From: an uncultured Clostridia bacterium
GTDB lineage: Bacteria; Bacillota; Clostridia; Oscillospirales; UBA644
DNA: 6,249 bases
Assembly (NCBI GenBank): GCA_904502105.1
Contig: CAJGDF010000110.1
Coordinates: forward strand, 1-6,249
Direction of reading: 5' to 3'
How positions within the stretch are numbered: the stretch's first letter is position 1; each line of letters opens with the position of its first letter. This document shows, piece after piece, positions 1-6,241 of the stretch. The notes under the pieces are model-generated. The model worked only from the letters and a program-made list of their open reading frames with translations, did no database searches and was not told where the DNA came from. Made by a program: the position numbers and the translations under genes.

Positions 1-2
1 TA

Positions 3-167
3 GATATTGTTGAGTTAGAAGAAGATATTAAAATTGACCCAACTAAAACAATTGGTGAATTAATGGAAGAAGAAAGCATAATTATCGATAACTTAACCAA
101 TAATAAAGATGAAGATTGGGGTTTTGCCTCTTTTTTCGTCTTTTTCCATTTTATAGTCGTAGTATGA
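3..167 (+). CDS. C-terminal fragment of an unidentified acidic protein (5' end outside the window)
   Basis: An open plus-strand frame enters from the left edge and runs 54 codons to a TGA at 165-167. I do not recognise the protein. The first 40 or so residues are strongly acidic (DIVELEEDIKIDPTK, then GELMEEE and NKDED) and use AT-rich codons (GAA, AAA, ATT, TTA), which looks like genuine coding sequence. The last 14 residues turn into a run of F, V, I and H that is simply the antisense of the charged tail of the facing minus gene, so they are unlikely to be the native end. The frame overlaps the convergent gene at 93-440 by 75 bases, codon against codon. Bases 1-116 contain only 30 G/C, far below the rest of the window. 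It may be the true end of a convergent neighbour, or a fragment joined here by rearrangement or misassembly. Confidence 0.35.
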   Translation, partial: DIVELEEDIKIDPTKTIGELMEEESIIIDNLTNNKDEDWGFASFFVFFHFIVVV

Positions 168-440
168 TTTACTTTCACCCCTGCTTAAAAAAGGTAAAAG
201 CAGATGCATACCGACCTTTACGGCATAGCCAATGGAATCGAAAAAGCCTGTGGTGGCAATCCATATAAGACAACCGACCATTGTTAAAAGAATACCCGGT
301 ACAAAAAATGCATCGCAAAGGATAGCGGCTATTTCAGAATGAACATTTACAAGAAAAAGTCCCTCGATATCCATTACCCAATATGCTATTAAAGCACCAA
401 CAATAAAGCAAATACCGTACTGCAGCAGTTTTTTCTTCAC
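93..440 (-). CDS. DUF3899-like small membrane protein, probably C-terminally truncated
   Basis: A 115-residue protein of unknown function, last gene of the operon. It starts with GTG (438-440), preceded by AAGGA at 450-454 with a 9-base spacer, and begins 5 bases after the oppF stop. Visible features are a basic N-terminus (MKKKLL), a membrane helix at about residues 5-22, a second at about 39-62 containing DAFFVPGILL, then GFFD (65-68), and a charged cytoplasmic stretch with SYYDYKMEKDEKRGK (about 92-106). This pattern matches my recollection of clostridial DUF3899 proteins, which normally end in a third hydrophobic helix after the charged stretch. Here the frame stops after PIFIFIIG, eight residues into that position. 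Those residues are the exact antisense of the acidic plus-strand frame, so the native C-terminus may have been lost at a junction near 93-117. Its position suggests co-expression with the transporter, but not a known role in it. Confidence 0.72.
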   Translation of the reverse strand: MKKKLLQYGICFIVGALIAYWVMDIEGLFLVNVHSEIAAILCDAFFVPGILLTMVGCLIWIATTGFFDSIGYAVKVGMHLLLPFLSRGESKSYYDYKMEKDEKRGKTPIFIFIIG

Positions 441-445
441 GTTTA

Positions 446-1570
446 TTATTCCTTAATGATCTCTTTATACTTTTTCTCTTCACTGTCGGAGCAAAGCACG
501 AAATGACCGGGAGCAACTTCTCTGAAGGAAGGCTGTTCAACGGAATAATCGTGGTCACGGAGAGGAACATAGGTAATACGCTGTCTGTTCTTCTCGTAAT
601 CGGGGTCGGGAAGAGGAATAGCTGAAAGAAGAGAACGGGTATAGGGATGAAGCGGATTTTTAAAGAGCTCATCGGCATCCGCAAGTTCTACCATCTTACC
701 GAAATACATAACACCGATTCTGTCGGAGAAATATTTAACGACAGAAAGGTCATGTGCGACGAAAAGGATAGTAATACCGAGTTCACGTCGAAGATCGTTA
801 AGAAGATTGATTACCTGTGCCTGAATAGAAACGTCGAGCGCAGATACAGGTTCGTCTGCGATGATAAGTTCAGGTTTCATGATAACAGCGCGGGCAACGC
901 CGATACGCTGTCTCTGACCGCCTGAAAATTCATGAGGATAACGGCCTGCATGGTCACGAACGAGACCTACGGTTTCGAGAACCTCATAAACCATTTCATC
1001 GATCTTTGCCTTATCTTTCATACCCTTGATAACAAGACCTTCGGAAATGATCTCTCTGACAGTCATACGGGGGTCAAGAGATGCGATAGGATCCTGGAAA
1101 ATCATCTGGATCTGAGTAATAAGATCTTTATCTACATTTTTATTATCGTTCTTTGCAGAAGCAATATTTGCTTTCTGTTCAGCAACATATTTTTTGAGGT
1201 CAGCTTTTTTCTTTGCAATCTGTTCGGATTTATCGGAAGCGGAACCTTTCTTTATAGATTCAACATCTTTTTTGAACTTTTCGTTTGCTTCCTTGATTGC
1301 ATTTTTATAAGAAAGAGTGCCTGCACCGATTCTCTGACCTTTAAAATAAATGGAACCTGAGGTTATATTGTAAAGCTTGATAATGGATCTGCCTGTGGTG
1401 GTTTTACCGCAGCCGGATTCACCTACGAGTCCGAAAACCTCACCTTTTTTGATATCAAAAGAAACATTGTCTACAGCTTTGAGCTCGCCGAAATGCTGAG
1501 AAAGATTTTCAACACGAAGAAGAACGTTATCGTCATTAGAAGACGCAACAGTATTTTTGTTATCAGCCAT
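446..1570 (-). CDS. oppF: Oligopeptide ABC transporter ATP-binding protein OppF, with a helical insertion before the Q-loop
   Basis: One of the two cytoplasmic ATPases that power peptide import, pairing with OppD. From the chosen start it is 374 residues, against roughly 310-330 usual for the family. Motifs in order: Walker A GESGCGKT (50-57), Q-loop FQDP (158-161), signature FSGGQRQR (215-222), Walker B LIIADEP (D239, E240), D-loop SALD (243-246) and H-loop H273. The C-terminal oligopeptide-transporter region follows, with HPYTRSLLSAIP (308-319) and PSFREVAPGHFVLC (347-360). All catalytic residues are present. Residues about 82-149 form a lysine- and glutamate-rich, probably coiled-coil insertion where relatives have only a short linker. 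The start is the ATG at 1570 (MADNK), because a full AAGGAGGT lies 7 bases upstream; an ATG further up at 1609 lacks such support. The first 8 bases overlap the end of oppD, implying coupled translation. Confidence 0.95.
   Translation of the reverse strand: MADNKNTVASSNDDNVLLRVENLSQHFGELKAVDNVSFDIKKGEVFGLVGESGCGKTTTGRSIIKLYNITSGSIYFKGQRIGAGTLSYKNAIKEANEKFKKDVESIKKGSASDKSEQIAKKKADLKKYVAEQKANIASAKNDNKNVDKDLITQIQMIFQDPIASLDPRMTVREIISEGLVIKGMKDKAKIDEMVYEVLETVGLVRDHAGRYPHEFSGGQRQRIGVARAVIMKPELIIADEPVSALDVSIQAQVINLLNDLRRELGITILFVAHDLSVVKYFSDRIGVMYFGKMVELADADELFKNPLHPYTRSLLSAIPLPDPDYEKNRQRITYVPLRDHDYSVEQPSFREVAPGHFVLCSDSEEKKYKEIIKE
450..454 (-). promoter_or_regulatory. Ribosome binding site supporting the GTG start of the DUF3899-like gene
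   Basis: AAGGA on the minus strand, 9 bases before the GTG at 438-440. It is encoded inside the last codons of oppF (Ile-Lys-Glu, then tandem TAA TAA stops). It supports a non-ATG start for the downstream gene. Confidence 0.6.
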
Positions 1571-3734
1571 TATTATTACCTCCTTCTGCATTTCTCTTGC
1601 TTCTCGCAATACGCTCTGTAACGATCTTCGGAGGATCTACCTTGGGAGCATCGGGATGTAAGAGCCATGTAGCGGCATAGTGAGTGTCGCTGATCTTAAA
1701 CATCGGAGGCTGCTGTTCAAAGTCGATTTTAAGAGCATATTTGTTTCTTTCAGCGAACGCATCACCAACAGGAGGATAGATCATGTTGGGAGGAGTTCCG
1801 GGGATTGCCTCGAGTTTTTCATTAGTATCGAGGTCGGGCATAGAAGAAAGAAGTGCCCAGGTATACGGATGAGCGGGAGAATAGAATACTTCTCTTGATG
1901 TACCGTATTCAACGATCTTACCAGCATACATAACTGCGATCTTATCTGCCATATTAGCAACAACACCGAGGTCATGAGTGATGAATATGATCGAAAGATT
2001 TCTTTCTTTTTTAAGCTTATTGATAAGCTCAAGGATCTGAGCCTGAATAGTAACGTCAAGCGCAGTGGTAGGCTCGTCACAAATAAGGATATCTGGATTT
2101 GCCGCAAGAGCGATCGCAATAACGATACGCTGTCTCATACCGCCTGAAAATTCGAAGGGATACTGTCTGTATCTCTTTCTCGGCTCGGGAATACCAACTT
2201 CTTCCATAAGTTTGAGTGCACGGAGCTTTGCCATACGGCGTGTTACCTTGTTTGCAAAACCTGATGCATTAAGTTTAAGGAAGTCGATAACAGCAACTGC
2301 TTCTTCATCATAGTTACGCTGAGATTTGTTTGCGATCTGTTCTTCATAGTGAGAACAAAGATTTGAAATGATCTTGCAGATATTATCTTTAGCGAGTTCA
2401 AGATCAACTACAGCCGCAGGAGTTACTTTCCAGGAAAGTTCGCCGCCTGCCTTAGCTGCTTTTCTGTCATAATCAGCTTTCTGTTTGTCGTAACGCTTCT
2501 GTTCTGAAACGTTCTTCTTTTCGCCGTTAAAATAAACGGAGACAGCAGAACGAAGGCTTGATTCGAAAGTGTGAGCAAAACTGTCTTTTGTTATTTCAAG
2601 AGGATCGATTGATTCTTTAACACTCTTAACAAGTGCGTTAACGATATTATCGATTTCAGGCTGTTTGAATTCGCAGGTTTTGAGGGTATTAAGAGCATCT
2701 TTAAGCTCCCCTACCACTCTCTGCTTGATAGCGAAATGTTCTTCAGCAGAATCTTTAAGAGAAACTTTAACGCCATCGATAAATTCGAGCATATAGTTAT
2801 CGTCGAGATACTTACGGAGGAACTTATTAAGTTCAACCATGGGCATTTTGGGGAGTTCTTTGCCGGAGAAAGTGAGATAATAGCCCATAGAGAAGAAGTT
2901 GGGCATTTCTTTTGCTACTGCGGATTTGAGGATCTCGTCGATACGTTTGAGGGCTTTAACAATAACATCAAATTCGCCTGTTTTGATTGCCTTAGCATCT
3001 TCTTTTCTTACGGTTGCAACGAGTTCTTTAAGTTCATTTGCATCTTCATTAACAACATATTCGTTGAGAGCACCGAGAGCGAGGTCGTCAACGATAGAAA
3101 GACTGCCTTTAGCATCCTTTACTGCCTTCTTTTCGATGAGGAAAAGGAGGTTTTCGATTTCGGAAATAGCATCGTTTGCATTGTTTATAGCCGAGTTATA
3201 AGCAATTTCGAGTTCGAGATGCTTGCCTTCGAATTTATCGAAGTCTTTGCATTTCTGAGAAAGGATTTTAGCTTTTTCACCATTGCCTTTTGCAACAGAT
3301 TTGATCATTGCTTTTTCAAGAAGAGCAAGATAGTCGTTAAATGCTGCACGGCAAGCCTTCTGACGAGCCTTACCTTTAAGGATCATAGCTTCAGTAAGCT
3401 GTTTACCGATTCGCATGATGGGGTTAAGGCTGGAAAGAGGATCCTGGAAGATCATGGCAATTTTGTCGCCGCGGATCTTATAGAATTCATCTTCGGGGAT
3501 CTTAAGAAGGTCTTTACCGTCGTAAATGATCTCACCGCCGTCAACGATTGAGTTGCCGGCAAGAATACCGAGGATAGCTTTTGAGGTTACGGATTTACCT
3601 GAACCTGATTCACCTACGATAGCGAGAGTTTCGCCGTCTTTAAGATCGAAAGAAATATCACGGACCGCCTGAAGTTTACCGGAAACGGTACGGAAAGAAA
3701 TACGCAGATTTCTGACTTCTAATTTATTTGCCAT
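1563..3734 (-). CDS. oppD: Oligopeptide ABC transporter ATP-binding protein OppD, with a ~375-residue insertion in the ATPase domain
   Basis: The partner ATPase of OppF, at 723 residues about twice the usual ~330. Motifs in order: Walker A GESGSGKS (41-48), Q-loop FQDP (96-99) followed by LSSLNPIMRIGKQL, signature FSGGMRQR (529-536), Walker B ILICDEP (D553, E554), D-loop TALD (557-560), H-loop H587, then HPYTWALLSSMP (622-633) and IPGTPPNMIYPP (644-655). All catalytic residues are intact. Between about residues 125 and 500 sits an in-frame, charged, mostly helical insertion rich in K, E, D, A and L, with no membrane segment; the family sequence resumes at MAKLRALKLMEEVGIPEP. The four cysteines usual in the C-terminal region of OppD/DppD are replaced by D658, N664, D671 and T689. 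The ATG at 3734 has GGAGGA 7 bases upstream and lies 3 bases after the oppC stop. The C-terminal peptide EGGNNNG also encodes the oppF ribosome site. Confidence 0.95.
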   Translation of the reverse strand: MANKLEVRNLRISFRTVSGKLQAVRDISFDLKDGETLAIVGESGSGKSVTSKAILGILAGNSIVDGGEIIYDGKDLLKIPEDEFYKIRGDKIAMIFQDPLSSLNPIMRIGKQLTEAMILKGKARQKACRAAFNDYLALLEKAMIKSVAKGNGEKAKILSQKCKDFDKFEGKHLELEIAYNSAINNANDAISEIENLLFLIEKKAVKDAKGSLSIVDDLALGALNEYVVNEDANELKELVATVRKEDAKAIKTGEFDVIVKALKRIDEILKSAVAKEMPNFFSMGYYLTFSGKELPKMPMVELNKFLRKYLDDNYMLEFIDGVKVSLKDSAEEHFAIKQRVVGELKDALNTLKTCEFKQPEIDNIVNALVKSVKESIDPLEITKDSFAHTFESSLRSAVSVYFNGEKKNVSEQKRYDKQKADYDRKAAKAGGELSWKVTPAAVVDLELAKDNICKIISNLCSHYEEQIANKSQRNYDEEAVAVIDFLKLNASGFANKVTRRMAKLRALKLMEEVGIPEPRKRYRQYPFEFSGGMRQRIVIAIALAANPDILICDEPTTALDVTIQAQILELINKLKKERNLSIIFITHDLGVVANMADKIAVMYAGKIVEYGTSREVFYSPAHPYTWALLSSMPDLDTNEKLEAIPGTPPNMIYPPVGDAFAERNKYALKIDFEQQPPMFKISDTHYAATWLLHPDAPKVDPPKIVTERIARSKRNAEGGNNNG
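1578..1585 (-). promoter_or_regulatory. Ribosome binding site of oppF (decides its start)
   Basis: AAGGAGGT on the minus strand, 7 bases before the ATG at 1570. It is embedded in the oppD codons for Glu-Gly-Gly. It is the strongest ribosome site in the window and is the reason for choosing the MADNK start over the upstream ATG at 1609. Confidence 0.9.
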
Positions 3735-3737
3735 ACT

Positions 3738-5282
3738 TTATTCCTCCACTCCACGAAGTGACGGGTTGAACGCATCGCGCAAACCGTTACCGAATAAGTT
3801 AAACGAAATTTCAAGCAACGAAATAAAGAGTGCCGGGAAAAGAATGATATGCGGATAAGTCTGGAGATAGCCCTGACCCTGAGAAAGCATAGTACCGACA
3901 GAAGTGAGTGCCGAAGTTTCGAGATTGATAATACCTAAATAAGAAAGAGAAGACTCGGAGAAAATAACACCGGGGATAGTGAGAACCGCACCTGTGATGA
4001 TAGTACCGATGGAGTTCGGGAAGATGTGTTTAAACATAAGTCTTCCGTCTTTAGCACCGAGAGTTCTTGCAGCGAGAATATATTCGTGACCTTTAAAGCG
4101 GTAGAACTGGAGACGTACTCTTGAAGCCATACCTACCCAACCGGTCATAACAAAAGCAAAAAGCAATGACGGCAGCATACCGACTTTTTCTGCCAAATGT
4201 AATTTAAACAGCGTTACAACAACGATAAACGGAACAGATGCGAGAATATCGCTGATACGTTCCATGATAATATCGGTAGCGCCACCGTAATAACCTTCGA
4301 TAGAGCCATAAATAGCACCGATAGTAAGGTTAATAATAGAAACAAAGATCGCAAGAAGGAAAGAAAGTCTTGCGCCTGCTGCAAGGCAGGTAAAAATATC
4401 CTGACCGTAAGCGTTTGTACCGAAGAGGAACAAGGGCTCATGGCCGTTTTTGTAAATGTAATATTCGCGGTAAAGAACACGAACCTTATAACCGGTCTGA
4501 TTCTTTACAGCATAAACATACCAGTCGCCACCTTCACCGTTATCGCCTTCGATACGCATGGTGGAGGTATAGTCGCCACGCTCTTTGTTGGAGCTGGTTA
4601 TATAGTTGGGAACATATTTACCGTCTTTATCAAGAGCGGGTTCACCGGTAGAGTTTGCTTTGTCATTTTTGAGCTTGTACCAGAAGTTTGCTCCTGCATT
4701 ACCGATAGTATAATTTGTCTTATAGGTATCGGGCATGGGGTAGATAACCTGAACCTGATTTTCGTCCTGATAACTCTGAAGAGCAGTAAATTCTTCCGGT
4801 GTAAGGTTAAGATAAACGTAACCTACGGTATTGTAGGAGTCAAGTCTGAATTTATAAGACTCGTTACCTGTTGCATCGGTAGAGATCTTGGGCTCACCGA
4901 TAACGGCATCAAAACCGCTTTCAACACCGATAGAGTTATAGTAAAGATAACCTGCTTTAGGATAGCTTTTAACAGAAGTACCGTCCCAGAAGCCAAAACC
5001 AAGATTTGCAAAAAGCTCGTTTTTGGGAAGAACAGTCTTGTAATAACCGTCACGGTCAGTAACGGTGTAAGGAGAGAACAGAGGAACTACAAGAGCGAAA
5101 ACAACGAGGATAATAATGATCCAAGCTGCTACAACGGAACTCTTATTTTTGCGGAAACGAATCCAGGCATCCTTGAAATAACCTATGGGCTTTGTTTCAA
5201 GCTTTTTATCGAAAATCTTTTCGCCATGTCCCGCAAACTCAAACTTTTCCTTGGGGATATTCATATATTCGTTATTCTGCAT
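3738..5282 (-). CDS. oppC: Oligopeptide ABC transporter permease OppC, with a ~205-residue extracytoplasmic insertion
   Basis: Second membrane subunit of the importer, 514 residues against about 300 usual. The cytoplasmic N-terminus leads to RFRKNKSSVVAAW and membrane helix 1 (about 50-70), then SPYTVTD. The family sequence resumes at LFLFGTNAYGQDIFTCLAAGARLSF (about 284-308), the counterpart of the conserved GTDxxGRD segment. Five further helices follow at about 305-327, 343-362, 370-388, 423-445 and 477-497. The coupling loop (EAA motif) is around HEYILAARTLGAKDGRLMFKHIFPNS (399-424), and the end is FGNGLRDAFNPSLR. Residues about 79-283, between helix 1 and helix 2, form an insertion that should lie outside the membrane; it is rich in Tyr, Gly, Asn and Asp, has no cysteine, and begins with VLPKNELFANLGFGFWDGT. 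The ATG overlaps the oppB stop by one base (TAATG). Its ribosome site is a plain G-run, weaker than those of oppD and oppF. Confidence 0.95.
   Translation of the reverse strand: MQNNEYMNIPKEKFEFAGHGEKIFDKKLETKPIGYFKDAWIRFRKNKSSVVAAWIIIILVVFALVVPLFSPYTVTDRDGYYKTVLPKNELFANLGFGFWDGTSVKSYPKAGYLYYNSIGVESGFDAVIGEPKISTDATGNESYKFRLDSYNTVGYVYLNLTPEEFTALQSYQDENQVQVIYPMPDTYKTNYTIGNAGANFWYKLKNDKANSTGEPALDKDGKYVPNYITSSNKERGDYTSTMRIEGDNGEGGDWYVYAVKNQTGYKVRVLYREYYIYKNGHEPLFLFGTNAYGQDIFTCLAAGARLSFLLAIFVSIINLTIGAIYGSIEGYYGGATDIIMERISDILASVPFIVVVTLFKLHLAEKVGMLPSLLFAFVMTGWVGMASRVRLQFYRFKGHEYILAARTLGAKDGRLMFKHIFPNSIGTIITGAVLTIPGVIFSESSLSYLGIINLETSALTSVGTMLSQGQGYLQTYPHIILFPALFISLLEISFNLFGNGLRDAFNPSLRGVEE
3742..3747 (-). 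promoter_or_regulatory. Ribosome binding site of oppD
   Basis: GGAGGA on the minus strand, 7 bases before the ATG at 3734, overlapping the oppC codons Val-Glu-Glu just before the oppC TAA. It fixes the oppD start. Confidence 0.85.
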
Positions 5283-6241
5283 TATTTTTTACCCCCCATT
5301 CTGATTCTCGGATCGATAAATCCGTAACTGATATCCATACAAATACCGGAGAAAAGACCGATAAAGGTATAGAAGAAAGTAAGTGCCATAAAGAAGTTAT
5401 AATCGCGAAGATTGATAGCACTGATATAAAGGCTGCCAACACCCGGAATAGCAAAAATCTGTTCAATAATAAGTGAACCGGAAATAATACCGATAAATTC
5501 ACCGATGATCATAGGAAGAATAACGACCATCGCATTACGCATAGCATGACGCGCGGTAGCCTGAGCCTTTGTGAGACCTTTTGTTCTTGCAAGAAGCATA
5601 TAGTCACCTGTAAGAACTTCGGAAAGCTCCGCACGGGTGTAACGTGTAAGACCTGCAATAACGCCAAAACCGAGAGAAAGGATCGCAGGCATCATGCTGA
5701 TAAACATTTTAAGACTGAACAAGGATGCATCCTGCGCTGACGGTATGGTTATCGGGAACAAGCCTGCCTTGAAGCAAAGGAAATACTGAACAAGGAAAGC
5801 ATAAACATAAGAAGGAACCGAAATGAAAATCATAACGGCGGTTGAAATAACATGGTCCTGCCATTTGTTCTTTTTAAGAGCCGCATAAATACCGAATGCA
5901 AGACCGATAGGAATAGCAATCAGTATGGAATATAAGTTTACAGTAATGGTGTACGGAAGTTTCTGCATAAGAACATCCCATACTTCAAGTGTTTCATACA
6001 TCTGCTCGCCTACGCCCCAGTCCCACTGAGTGACGACTGATTTGAGGAACAAAGCATACTGGACGGGTATCGGTTTACCGTAACCCATCTGTTCACGTCT
6101 CATAAGGATAATATTTATATCCTTACCCATTTCCTTAACTGCAGGAAGAGGTAAAAGCTTGATAAGAACAAAGCACATTGTCATAATAACAAACAATGTG
6201 AAGATCATCAAGAGAACTCTTTTTATGGCATATTTAACCAT
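5282..6241 (-). CDS. oppB: Oligopeptide ABC transporter permease OppB
   Basis: First membrane subunit of the importer, 319 residues, a normal length for the family and without the additions seen in the other subunits. Helix 1 is at about 8-28, followed by an extracytoplasmic segment with the family pattern MGYGKPIPVQY (52-62) and WDWGVG. Five more helices lie at about 97-121, 131-157, 177-198, 239-262 and 282-306. The EAA coupling loop that contacts the ATPases is at about 207-237 (SEVLTGDYMLLARTKGL then RHAMRNA), followed by the conserved IIEQIFAIPGVGSLY (258-272) and the terminal DPRIR (310-314). The ATG at 6241 fits the family N-terminus (MVKYAIKRVL). Only TGAATAAA is visible upstream, so any ribosome site lies just outside the window. 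As first gene seen of the operon it may follow oppA or a promoter beyond the edge. Confidence 0.95.
   Translation of the reverse strand: MVKYAIKRVLLMIFTLFVIMTMCFVLIKLLPLPAVKEMGKDINIILMRREQMGYGKPIPVQYALFLKSVVTQWDWGVGEQMYETLEVWDVLMQKLPYTITVNLYSILIAIPIGLAFGIYAALKKNKWQDHVISTAVMIFISVPSYVYAFLVQYFLCFKAGLFPITIPSAQDASLFSLKMFISMMPAILSLGFGVIAGLTRYTRAELSEVLTGDYMLLARTKGLTKAQATARHAMRNAMVVILPMIIGEFIGIISGSLIIEQIFAIPGVGSLYISAINLRDYNFFMALTFFYTFIGLFSGICMDISYGFIDPRIRMGGKK
5292..5297 (-). promoter_or_regulatory. Atypical G-run ribosome site of oppC
   Basis: GGGGGG on the minus strand, 9 bases before the oppC ATG and followed by T and then AAAAAA (5285-5290). It lies in the oppB codons Gly-Gly-Lys-Lys. It can pair only partly with the anti-Shine-Dalgarno sequence; together with the TAATG stop/start overlap this points to oppC translation by coupling or reinitiation from oppB. 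Confidence 0.55.

Noticed and set aside
97..119. Possible terminator hairpin CCAAT...ATTGG between the convergent genes
   Set aside because: The stem is only 5 bp with a 13-base loop and low G+C, and it is not immediately followed by a U-run in either direction. Too weak to call.
647..1360. Two consecutive plus-strand open frames (647-925 and 932-1360) opposite oppF
   Set aside because: Both mirror oppF coding sequence, including its Walker B and signature regions. No independent evidence for coding.
1571..1609. A longer OppF starting at the upstream ATG (1609)
   Set aside because: The 13 extra residues would overlap oppD further and the ATG lacks a good ribosome site, whereas the ATG at 1570 has a near-perfect one at ideal spacing.
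2241..3362. OppD insertion as an intein, group II intron or fused second gene
   Set aside because: It is in frame throughout, does not begin with Cys or Ser, has no terminal His-Asn followed by Cys/Ser/Thr, does not interrupt a catalytic motif, and contains no start with ribosome site suggesting a separate gene.
2736..3551. 271-residue plus-strand open frame opposite the OppD ATPase and insertion
   Set aside because: Antisense shadow: the F- and V-rich sequence is the complement of the K/E/D-rich insertion codons. No ribosome site or known motif.
4440..5327. 295-residue open frame on the plus strand opposite oppC
   Set aside because: It lies wholly antisense to a well-supported permease gene, has no family resemblance that I recognise, and has an amino-acid makeup typical of antisense frames (rich in V, I, F, T).
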